Source: Streptomyces sp. CB02366
GTDB lineage: Bacteria > Actinomycetota > Actinomycetes > Streptomycetales > Streptomycetaceae
Assembly (NCBI RefSeq): GCF_001905905.1
Contig: NZ_LIVT01000015.1
Coordinates: forward strand, 30,857 to 94,856
Length of the DNA stretch: 64,000 nt
Direction of reading: 5' to 3'
Both the position numbers and the translations under genes were made by a program. The notes below the pieces were generated by a model. It made no database searches and was not told the DNA's origin. It was given only the letters and a program-made list of their open reading frames with translations. Of this stretch, positions 1 to 7,696 are shown in pieces; positions within the stretch are counted from its first letter, which is position 1; the number at the start of each line of letters is the position of its first letter.

Positions 1-1
1 C

Positions 2-385
2 ACCTGGGACGAGCTGAACCTGATCGAGCCCGGCGGGAACTACGGCTGGCCCGAGGTGGAGGGCGAGGAGGGCGAGGCCGGGTTCATCGACCCGGTGGCC
101 CAGTGGAAGACCTCGGAGGCCTCCCCCAGCGGGATCGCGTACGCGAAGGGGTCGATCTGGATGGCCGGGCTGCGCGGCGAGCGGCTGTGGCGGATTCCGC
201 TCTCCGGCGAGCGGGCGAAGGAACCTTATGCGGCCCCCCAGCCGTTCCTGGAGAAGGAGCACGGCCGCCTGCGCACCGTGGTGAGTGCGGGGGGCGACCA
301 CCTGTGGCTGGTCACCAGCAACACGGACGGACGGGGCACGCCGAAGTCCGGGGACGACCGGATCCTCCGGGTGGAAGTGGAGTAG
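2..385 (+). CDS. PQQ-type glucose/sorbosone dehydrogenase-like protein, C-terminal part
   Basis: The reading frame is open from the window edge, so only the last 127 residues are present. It starts TWDELNLIEPGGNYGWPEVE. The NYGWP block followed by GIAY, LRGERLWR and a closing DDRILRVEVE is typical of the soluble glucose/sorbosone dehydrogenase six-bladed propeller family, usually secreted or lipid-anchored in Streptomyces. The family oxidises sugars with PQQ, but the catalytic residues and any signal peptide lie outside the window, so the activity is inferred. It ends 38 bp before the next gene on the same strand. Confidence 0.75.
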   Translation, partial: TWDELNLIEPGGNYGWPEVEGEEGEAGFIDPVAQWKTSEASPSGIAYAKGSIWMAGLRGERLWRIPLSGERAKEPYAAPQPFLEKEHGRLRTVVSAGGDHLWLVTSNTDGRGTPKSGDDRILRVEVE

Positions 386-423
386 CCGGCCGCCCGCGCG
401 GCATGTCGGAGGGAGCACGGCCC

Positions 424-768
424 GTGTTCAATTTCTTCGAGGAGCTGTTCGCCCCGGGGCGCAAGCACACCTCGGACGAGCGGAAGCGGCTGGCGTTGAG
501 CCGGGTGGACCTCGGCGTCGGGGATCCGCACCGCGGGCCGATAGACCTGAGCTCGGGGAAGGTGACCGTCCGCGCGCCGGCCCGGGACGACGCGGCGGGA
601 CGGGACGCCGCACCCGCGGGGGGCACCCGGCCTGCGCGGGAGACCGGGCCGGCGGGGGACGCCGGACCCTTCCGGGACGGTCCGGGCCCCGGGCGCCCCG
701 CGGGCGCGTCCGCGCGGGAGGGCGCACCGGAGCGCCGGGACGGCGGGCGGGAAGACCCCAGGGCGTAG
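424..768 (+). CDS. Small protein of the DUF6191 type
   Basis: The 114-residue product starts VFNFFEELFAPGRKHTSDER and continues with a short block around GDPHRGPIDLSSGKVTV, which I associate with the Streptomyces DUF6191 family (from memory). The rest is a Pro/Arg/Gly/Ala-rich low-complexity tail. GTG at 424 is chosen because GGAGGGAG at 408-415 sits at ribosome-site distance; an in-frame ATG at 403 would leave that site inside the gene. Function is unknown. It follows the dehydrogenase closely and converges with the large regulator. Confidence 0.65.
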   Translation: MFNFFEELFAPGRKHTSDERKRLALSRVDLGVGDPHRGPIDLSSGKVTVRAPARDDAAGRDAAPAGGTRPARETGPAGDAGPFRDGPGPGRPAGASAREGAPERRDGGREDPRA

Positions 769-769
769 T

Positions 770-792
770 ACCGGGCGGGGCCCCGCCCCGGT
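770..792. terminator. GC-rich hairpin between convergent genes
   Basis: A near-perfect inverted repeat (770-780 against 781-792, one unpaired base) lies in the 25-bp gap between two convergent genes. It could terminate both. There is no T-run, as is common in Streptomyces. Confidence 0.5.
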
Positions 793-793
793 G

Positions 794-3700
794 CTACGCG
801 GTCGGGTAGAGCCTCAGGCGGTGGGCGAGGGCGGCGGCCTCGCCCCGGCCGGCGACGCCGAGCTTGGCCAGGATGTTGGAGACGTGCACGCTCGCGGTCT
901 TCGGCGAGATGAACAGCTCCTCCGCGATCCGGCGGTTGGTGTGGCCCGCCGCGACCAGCCGGTGCACGTCCTGCTCGCGCGGGGTCAGCCCGAAGGACGC
1001 CACGGCGGCGATCGCCGGGTCCTCCTCGTCCGCCCGCGCCCGCTCCGGGCCGTCTCCGCCGGTCAGGACGGCCGGGTGGACGGCCGGGTCGGGGCGGGGC
1101 GCCGCGGCCGGTCCGTCGAGCGTGATGCGGGCCCGGGCGGCGAGTTGCTCGACCGCCTCGGCCAGGGGGCGCGCGCCGAGGCGGCGGGCGGTCTCCAGCG
1201 CGCGGTGCAGCAGGACGGTGGCGGTGGACCGGTCGCCGGGCGCGATGAGCAGGGACTCCGCCCAGCGGCGGTGGATCTGGGCCAGTTCGTACGGGCGGTT
1301 CAGCGGGCCGAACGCCTCGGCGGCGCGCGCCCAGTGTCCGGGGGTGTCCGCCCCCTCCGCGCGGGCCAGCTCCGCGTCGATGAAGACGCCGTGGGCCGCC
1401 CACACGGGAACGAGCGTCGGGAGGTTCTTCCTGCACCGGCGGATCAGCGCGAGCAGTTCCGGGCGGTCCGGTTCGGCGGCGGGCAGCCCGCGGGCGTCCG
1501 CCTCGATCATGGCGGCGGTCTGGAGCAGAGGCAGGGCGTAGCGCTGGGTGCCGGGCGGGAAGCCGTGCCGGGCCAGCTCCTGGAACGCGGCCCGCGCCTC
1601 GGCGAGCCTGCCCTGGGAGGCGGCCAGCAGCATGGTGTGCCGGACCGGGGTGATCAGGTGCTGGGGCTGCGGATCGCGTTGGCCGAAGTGGGTCCGGGCC
1701 AGGGCCAGCAGCTCCTCCCCCTCGGCCAGGTCCCCGCGCGCGACGGCCAGTTCGGTACGGCGGAGGGCGGCGAGCCCCTTCGCCTTGGGGGCCAGTGCCA
1801 GGCGGGCAGCGGACGCGGCGGCGGCCTCGCTCTGGGGCCAGTGCCCGAGGGAGAAGAGGGACTGCGCCTGATTGGCGTACACCCAGGCCCCGGAGTCGGC
1901 CAGGCCGTGGCTGTGGCAGATCTCGATGCCGTGGTCGGCGGCGGCGACGGCCTCCAGCGAGCGGCCCATCGCTTCGAGCGAGGAGGGCAGGTTGACGCTG
2001 ACCCGGCCGAGGAGGTTCATCAGGTGCAGCTTCTCGGCACGGTCCCGGACCGCGTACATCTCGGCGAGGCCGTCCTCGACACCGCCCGCGTCCGCGGTGA
2101 GCCAGCCCCGGGTGAGGCGGGCGTGCAGCTCGATGTACTCGTCGCCGACGAGCCGGGCGTACTCCACCGCGCGGTCGCTGTCGACGAGCGCCTGCGGGCC
2201 CGGCTGGTGCAGCGCCCGCCAACTGGCCACATTGGTCAGGACGTCGGCCAGCACGGGGGACGGCGGCAGCCCGCGCACCAGCTCCTGCGCGGTGGCCAGC
2301 TCCTCCCAGCCGTCCCCCTTGTCGAGCCCCTGGACCAGGCGGGCGCGCTGCACCCAGAACCATGCCTCGCGCAGCGGGTCGGCCTCGGAGGCCAGGACCC
2401 GCATCGCCTTCTTGGAGATGGCCAGGGCGCGCTTGCGGTCGCCGCCGAAGTGGGCGGCGACGGTGGCCTCGGCCATCACGTCCAGGTAGCGCAGCGGTGT
2501 GTTCTCCGGGTCGCAGCCGGAGGCCGGGTAGACCTCCGCGTAGTCGAAGGGGCGCAGGGTGGCGAGCACCGCGTCGGGAACGTCGTCCCAGAGCTCCATC
2601 GCCCGCTCCAGCAGCCGCAGTTGTTCGGAGTAGGCGTAGCGTCGGCGGGCCTCGACGGCGGCCCGCAGGACGGCGGGCAGGGCCTTGGCGGCATCGTGGG
2701 CGGCGTACCAGTAGCTGGCGAGGCGGGTGGCGCGTTCGTCGTCCCGGACGAGGGAGGGGTCGGCCTCCAGGGCCTCGGCGTACCGGCGGTTGACGCGGGT
2801 GCGCTCGCCGGGCAGCAGGTCGTCGCTGACGGCCTCGCGGACCAGGGAGTGGCGGAAGCGGTAGCCGTCGTTGTCGGACGCGGGTTGCAGGAGGTTGGCG
2901 CCGACGGCCGCGCGCAGCGCCTCGTCGAGTTCGACCTCGCCCAGCCCGGCGACGGCGGCCAGCAGTTCGTGTTCGACGAAGGAGCCGCCCTCGGCGACGA
3001 TCCGGGCGATCCGCTGGGCGTGTTCGGGCAGGGCCTCCACCCGGACGAGCAGGAGGTCGCGGAGGGATTCGGTCAGCCCGGAACCGTCGCCGCAGCACTC
3101 CAGGGAGCGGGCCAGCTCCTCGACGAAGAAGGCGTTGCCGTCGGAGCGTTCGAAGATCTCGTCCACGAGCGCGGCCTGCGGGGTCTGCGCGAGGATGCCG
3201 GCGAGCTGGCGGCCGACCTCGTCGTGGCTGAAGCGGTCGAGCTCGACGCGGGTGACGGTGCGCAGCCGGTCCAGCTCGGCGAGGAGGGGGCGCAGCGGAT
3301 GGCGGCGGTGGAGGTCGTCGGCGCGGTAGGTGCCGACGACCATGAGGCGGCCGGCGCCCAGGGTGCGGAAGAGGTAGGCGAGGAGGTGCCGGGTGGAGGC
3401 GTCCGCCCAGTGCAGGTCCTCCAGGACGAGGACGACCGGCCGGTCGGCGGAGATCCGTTCCAGCAGGCGGGCGGTGAGTTCGAAGAGGCGGGCGATGCTG
3501 TGCTCGTCGGTGGCGTCCCGGTGGACCTCGCCGAGTTCGGGCAGCAGCCGGGCCAGTTCGCCCTCCTGGCCGGCGCAGGCGGCGGCCATCTCCTCGGGCA
3601 GGGCCCGGCGCAAGGCGCGCAGGGCGGTCGGGAAGGGGGCGAACGGCAGTCCGTCGGCGCCGATCTCGACGCAGGAGCCGACCGCGACCACCGCGCCGCG

Positions 3701-3934
3701 CCGCTCGGCGGTGGTGACGAACTGCTCGACCAGCCGGGTCTTGCCGACGCCCGCCTCACCGCCGATCAGCAGGGCCTGCGGGTCGCCGGACGCGGCCCGC
3801 CCCAGCGCCTCGGTGAGCGAAGCGAGTTCCTCGGCGCGTCCGATGAACTCGGGGCTGACTGACCTGGTCTCCACGTCGCCGAGCATCGCATACGCGTACG
3901 AGGCAGTGGGGACTTTTTCGCGCACGGTGATCAT
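794..3934 (-). CDS. Large LuxR-family AAA ATPase transcriptional regulator (LAL)
   Basis: The 1046-residue product has the LAL layout. An N-terminal AAA/NACHT-like ATPase carries Walker A GEAGVGKT near residues 59-66 and a Walker B-like LVLEDLHWAD. A long helical, TPR-like middle follows. The last 65 residues form a LuxR/GerE helix-turn-helix (LTPREQDVHRLVAAGHTNRR and ISPKTASVHVSNILAKLGV). Such proteins are ATP-dependent cytoplasmic activators, often of sugar or secondary-metabolite genes; the target here is unknown. The start at 3934 has GGAGAG just upstream; an in-frame ATG at 3886 (MLGDVETRSV) has no clear ribosome site but is also plausible. The frame stays open further upstream in Pro/Arg-rich sequence that does not look coding. 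Confidence 0.9.
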   Translation of the reverse strand: MITVREKVPTASYAYAMLGDVETRSVSPEFIGRAEELASLTEALGRAASGDPQALLIGGEAGVGKTRLVEQFVTTAERRGAVVAVGSCVEIGADGLPFAPFPTALRALRRALPEEMAAACAGQEGELARLLPELGEVHRDATDEHSIARLFELTARLLERISADRPVVLVLEDLHWADASTRHLLAYLFRTLGAGRLMVVGTYRADDLHRRHPLRPLLAELDRLRTVTRVELDRFSHDEVGRQLAGILAQTPQAALVDEIFERSDGNAFFVEELARSLECCGDGSGLTESLRDLLLVRVEALPEHAQRIARIVAEGGSFVEHELLAAVAGLGEVELDEALRAAVGANLLQPASDNDGYRFRHSLVREAVSDDLLPGERTRVNRRYAEALEADPSLVRDDERATRLASYWYAAHDAAKALPAVLRAAVEARRRYAYSEQLRLLERAMELWDDVPDAVLATLRPFDYAEVYPASGCDPENTPLRYLDVMAEATVAAHFGGDRKRALAISKKAMRVLASEADPLREAWFWVQRARLVQGLDKGDGWEELATAQELVRGLPPSPVLADVLTNVASWRALHQPGPQALVDSDRAVEYARLVGDEYIELHARLTRGWLTADAGGVEDGLAEMYAVRDRAEKLHLMNLLGRVSVNLPSSLEAMGRSLEAVAAADHGIEICHSHGLADSGAWVYANQAQSLFSLGHWPQSEAAAASAARLALAPKAKGLAALRRTELAVARGDLAEGEELLALARTHFGQRDPQPQHLITPVRHTMLLAASQGRLAEARAAFQELARHGFPPGTQRYALPLLQTAAMIEADARGLPAAEPDRPELLALIRRCRKNLPTLVPVWAAHGVFIDAELARAEGADTPGHWARAAEAFGPLNRPYELAQIHRRWAESLLIAPGDRSTATVLLHRALETARRLGARPLAEAVEQLAARARITLDGPAAAPRPDPAVHPAVLTGGDGPERARADEEDPAIAAVASFGLTPREQDVHRLVAAGHTNRRIAEELFISPKTASVHVSNILAKLGVAGRGEAAALAHRLRLYPTA

Positions 3935-4113
3935 GCTCTCCGCCGCTCCCACCCCCGTCACGGGGCCCGGGCCCGCCCCGTCCGAGGCCGCCGCGCCCCG
4001 GGCCCCCGCCGTGTCGCGTCCCGCCGCGGCCGACGGCCCCGGCCCCGCCGCGCCCGCCGGGAAGGGGGCGCCTGCGGGGCCGGTTGCGGGGGCCGCCCCG
4101 GGACCGGCCACCG

Positions 4114-4290
4114 TCAGGCGGCGGGGGCGAAGCGGACGCGGTCGTCCTCCCTCACCCGCCCCTCCGGGTCGTGGCGTCCGGTGCGGCGGGCGGCCCGGCG
4201 GGCGGTGCGGGCCCGGCCGAGCTCGCGCTCGGCGTCGGCCCGGCGGATCAGTTCGGCGGAGGCGGTGCGGTAGATCTCGTACTCGTACAC
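4114..4290 (-). CDS. Short conserved-type protein, basic (58 aa)
   Basis: A GTG start at 4290 is preceded by GGGAG at good spacing and gives VYEYEIYRTASAELIRRADA followed by an Arg/Ala-rich helical segment and RVRFAPAA. Short proteins with this YEYEIYR start and charged helix recur in Streptomyces genomes, but I know of no function. It lies 180 bp upstream of the LAL regulator on the same strand. Confidence 0.55.
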   Translation of the reverse strand: MYEYEIYRTASAELIRRADAERELGRARTARRAARRTGRHDPEGRVREDDRVRFAPAA

Positions 4291-4692
4291 GGGGTTCTCC
4301 CTTGGTGGTCGAGGGCGACAGCGGGCCGGTGGGCGGTCCGGCCGGTCGGCCGGGGCGCTGTGTCCACCGGGTGTCCACTGTCGTCCGCCGGGAGGGGGCG
4401 CCGCATCGGGCGAGTGCCGCATCTTCGCGGGGGCGGGGGCCTTAGGGCGCGTCCCGTCGTTCAGGACGCTGCCGGGGCCGGGGCGCGGCCGTCCGGGGAA
4501 TCCCGGGTTCCGTGCCGTAGGAATCGCCGGGGACCGGGGAGGGGCCGGGGACCTCGGGCCGGGGACCTCGGGCCGGGGACCTCGGGCTGGGGGCCCCGGG
4601 CCCGGGAGGCCGGGGCCCAGGGGGTGGGAGGCCCGGAGCGCAGAGGGTGGGAGGCCCGGGGCGCAGGGGGTGGGAGGAGGCCCGGGGAGGGG
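4291..4692. repeat. 402-bp intergenic stretch with G-rich tandem repeats
   Basis: No convincing gene is seen here. Three perfect 14-bp units (CCGGGGACCTCGGG) occupy 4545-4586. A second array of 23-bp period (unit beginning GGGTGGGAGGCCCGG) covers about 4622-4680, two copies and a partial one with one or two changes. On the plus strand the run is strongly G-rich and could form quadruplex structures. It abuts the 3' end of the acetyltransferase gene on the other strand. Confidence 0.7.
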
Positions 4693-5274
4693 TCAGCCGG
4701 CGGGCGGCGCCTCCGTGGGAGCGTCGCGCCGCGCCTTCCACTCCGGGGCGAGGACGGACCAGACCTCGGTGTCGTGGCGGACGCCGCGGTAGAGGTAGTT
4801 CTGCCGGATCACCCCGTCGCGGGTCATGCCGAGCCGCTTCGCCACCGCGATCGACTTCGTGTTCGCGGCGGAGGCGTCCCACTCGACGCGGTGCATGCCG
4901 CGCTCGTACACAGCCCAGTCGATCAGGCGCTCGGCGGCGCGGGTGATCAGGCCCCGGCCCTGGGCCGAGGGCTCCAGCCACACGCCGATCTCGCAGACGC
5001 CGGAGGCCGTGTCGAAGATCCGGAAGAGGACGCCGCCGACGAGGACGCCCTCCAGCCAGATGCCGTACAGCCGCCCGGTGTCGGCCGCCTGCTTCTCCGC
5101 GTACCGCTGGAGCAGGGCGCGGGCCGACTCCCGGTCGGTGGCGAAGGAGGCGAAGGGGATCCAGGGGTCGACCAGCTCGCGGGCCCGGTCCATGTGGGCC
5201 AGGAACTCCTCGTCCTGCCAGACCTCCAGCGGGCGCAGCTCCGCCCCGTCCTCACCCAGGGATATGGCGAACAC
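4693..5274 (-). CDS. GNAT-family N-acetyltransferase (RimJ/RimL-like)
   Basis: The 193-residue protein has the GNAT fold of RimJ/RimL-type enzymes. The acetyl-CoA loop is visible as EPSAQGRGLITRAAERLIDW, followed by GMHRVEWDASAANTKSIAVA and a terminal block around GVIRQNYLYRGVRHDTEVWS. The family acetylates N-terminal or small-molecule amines; the substrate cannot be told. GTG at 5274 is chosen for the strong AAGGAGGAG just upstream, and it overlaps the end of the MMPL gene by 23 bp, suggesting translational coupling. Confidence 0.9.
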   Translation of the reverse strand: MFAISLGEDGAELRPLEVWQDEEFLAHMDRARELVDPWIPFASFATDRESARALLQRYAEKQAADTGRLYGIWLEGVLVGGVLFRIFDTASGVCEIGVWLEPSAQGRGLITRAAERLIDWAVYERGMHRVEWDASAANTKSIAVAKRLGMTRDGVIRQNYLYRGVRHDTEVWSVLAPEWKARRDAPTEAPPAG

Positions 5275-7489
5275 CGTGCTCCTCCTTCGGCCGTGCGGCG
5301 CCTTCCTCGGCGCGCGCCCCGGGGATCTTCGCACGGAACGGCACGCGGTCGGGCGGTTCGATGCTGATCCGCGGCAGCCGCTTCTCCAGCCAGCCGGGCA
5401 GCCACCAGTTCGCCCCGCCGAGCATGTGCATGAGGGCGGGCACCAGCAGGGTGCGCAGGACGAAGGCGTCCAGGGCGACGGCGGTGGCCAGCGCGATGCC
5501 GAACATGGCGATGACCCGGTCGCCGCTGAGCACGAAGGCCAGGAAGACGGAGATCATGATCACGGCGGCGGAGTTGATGACCCGGCCGGTCTCGGCGAGG
5601 CCGACCCGGACGGACCTCCGGTTGTCGCCGGTCTCCAGCCACTCCTCGTACATCCGGCCCACCAGGAAGACCTGGTAGTCCATGGAGAGGCCGAAGAGGA
5701 CCGAGACCATGATCACGGGGAGGAAGGGCTCGATGGGTCCGGCGCTGCCGAGGCCGAGCAGTTCGCTGCCCCAGCCCCACTGGAAGACGGCGACGACGAC
5801 GCCGAAGGAGGAGGCGACGGCGGCCACGTTCATCACGGCGGCCTTGAGGGGGATGCCGATGGAGCGGAAGGCCAGGAGCAGCAGCAGGCAGCCGAGTCCG
5901 ATGACGACCCCGACGAAGAGGGGCAGCTTGCCGACGATGATCTCGGCGAAGTCGTCGTAGCTCGCCGTGACCCCGCCGACGTGGGCCTCCAGCGAGGTGT
6001 CGGCCTTCGCCGGCGGCAGGACGTCGCCCCGGATGCGGTCGACCAGCTCGCTGGTGTCCTGCGACTGCGGGGAGGAGTCGGGGACGACGGTGAGGAAGGC
6101 GGTGTCGCCGGGGCCGTTGTAGGTGACCGGGCTGACGGAGGCGACGCCCTCGGTGGTCCGCAGCTTCTCGGGCAGCGAGTCCAGCGCGAGCCGGTCGTCC
6201 GCCCCGTCGAGCCGGGCGGCGATGGTGAGGGGCCCGTTGACGCCGGGACCGAAACCGTCCGCGAGGAGGTCGTACGCCTGCCGGGTGGTGGCGGTGGCCG
6301 GGTTGTTGCCCTGGTCGGAGGTGCCGAGGTGGAGGCCGAGGGCGGGCAGGGCGAGGACGGCCATGACGACGGCCGCGATGCCCCCGAGCAGTTTGGGGTG
6401 GTGCTCGACGAAGGCGGACCAGCGGGCGGCGAAGCCGGTGGGCGTCTCGGGCCGGGGCCCGTGTTCGGCGAGCTGCCGGCGCTCGCGGCGGCTGAGCGCC
6501 CGCATCCCGATGAGGGAGAGCAGCGCGGGCAGCAGGGTGACCGAGGCCAGCACGGTGAGGACGACGGTGAGCGAGGCGGCGATGGCGACGCCGTTGAGGA
6601 AGCCGAGCCGCAGGACGAGCATGCCGAGCAGGGCGATGCAGACGGTGGCTCCGGCGAAGACGACGGCGCGGCCGGTGGTCGCGACGGCGTTCTGGGCCGC
6701 TTCGGGCACGGACATGCCGCGCCGGAGCCCTCTGCGGTGCCGGGTGACGATGAACAGGGCGTAGTCGATGCCCACGCCGAGCCCGATGAGCATGCCGAGC
6801 ATCGGGGCGAAGTCGGCCACGGTCATCAGGTGGCCGAGCAGCACGATGCCCGCGTAGGCGGTGCCGACGGAGACCAGTGCGGTGGCGATGGGCAGCAGGC
6901 TGGCGGCGAGCGAGCCGAAGGCCAGGAAGAGGACGACGGCGGCGACGACGACGCCGATGCCCTCGGTGAGGTGGACGAAGGGCGCTTCGGTGAGGGCGAC
7001 GGCGGTGCCGCCCAGTTCGACCCGGAGCCCGTCGCCCTCGGCGGCCTGCGCGGTGTCGACGAGGGCCTGGGCCTGGGCGGCGGGGATCTCGTCGGCGGGG
7101 CGGTCGAAGGTGACCGCGGCGTAGGCGGTGTGGCCGTCCTCGCTGATCTGCCCGGGACCGGAGGCTCCGTAGGGGCCGGTCACCGCGCCGACTCCGGGCA
7201 GCTCCTCGATCGCGTGGAGCGTCCGGGTCATGGTCTGTTCGACGTCGGCGGCCCGGACGGTGGAGCCGGTGGTGTGCCAGACCACGGTGTCGGTGTCGCC
7301 GCCGAGGTCGGTGAAGCCGCGCGTGAGGAGTTCGGCGGCCCGGCCGGACTCGGTGCCGGGGACCTCGTAGTCGTTGGAGTACGCGGAACCCGCGAACCCC
7401 GCCGCGGCTGCGGCGCCGCCGAGGGCGGCGAGCCAGATGAGGACGGCGACGAGTCGGTGCCTGATGCACCAGCGGGCGATGGCAGCCAA
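5252..7489 (-). CDS. MMPL/RND-type membrane transporter
   Basis: The 745-residue protein shows the two-fold MmpL layout: an N-terminal membrane helix, a large external loop, six membrane segments, a second external domain and six more segments. Typical motifs are GVGIDYALFIVTRHRRGL in the first half and GLSMDYQVFLVGRMYEEW in the second. The family uses the proton gradient to export lipids or hydrophobic drugs across the cytoplasmic membrane. The start is a TTG at 7489 with GGGAG eight bases upstream. It is probably co-transcribed with the overlapping acetyltransferase, though no functional link is known. Confidence 0.92.
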   Translation of the reverse strand: MAAIARWCIRHRLVAVLIWLAALGGAAAAAGFAGSAYSNDYEVPGTESGRAAELLTRGFTDLGGDTDTVVWHTTGSTVRAADVEQTMTRTLHAIEELPGVGAVTGPYGASGPGQISEDGHTAYAAVTFDRPADEIPAAQAQALVDTAQAAEGDGLRVELGGTAVALTEAPFVHLTEGIGVVVAAVVLFLAFGSLAASLLPIATALVSVGTAYAGIVLLGHLMTVADFAPMLGMLIGLGVGIDYALFIVTRHRRGLRRGMSVPEAAQNAVATTGRAVVFAGATVCIALLGMLVLRLGFLNGVAIAASLTVVLTVLASVTLLPALLSLIGMRALSRRERRQLAEHGPRPETPTGFAARWSAFVEHHPKLLGGIAAVVMAVLALPALGLHLGTSDQGNNPATATTRQAYDLLADGFGPGVNGPLTIAARLDGADDRLALDSLPEKLRTTEGVASVSPVTYNGPGDTAFLTVVPDSSPQSQDTSELVDRIRGDVLPPAKADTSLEAHVGGVTASYDDFAEIIVGKLPLFVGVVIGLGCLLLLLAFRSIGIPLKAAVMNVAAVASSFGVVVAVFQWGWGSELLGLGSAGPIEPFLPVIMVSVLFGLSMDYQVFLVGRMYEEWLETGDNRRSVRVGLAETGRVINSAAVIMISVFLAFVLSGDRVIAMFGIALATAVALDAFVLRTLLVPALMHMLGGANWWLPGWLEKRLPRISIEPPDRVPFRAKIPGARAEEGAARPKEEHGVRHIPG

Positions 7490-7696
7490 CGGACGAGCTC
7501 CCTGCGGGTTCGTGGACCTTTACCCGCAGATGATGCGATCTGCCCGTAAACGTCTCATGACCTGAGAACGCCACTCTGACAGCATTAGGTGATCCTTTGT
7601 CCGTTTCGTGGCCATGGTCACAGGGCCTGATCTGCCCCTTATACGGGACGGACCGGGCCCTGCGACCGGCCGGCGGACCGGGCCGGGGCGGAGGGG

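Noticed and set aside
791..3862. Open frame of over 1000 codons on the plus strand opposite the LAL regulator
   Set aside because: It is antisense to a gene with clear motifs. In very GC-rich DNA the opposite frames stay open by chance, and its translation is low-complexity Gly/Arg/Val.
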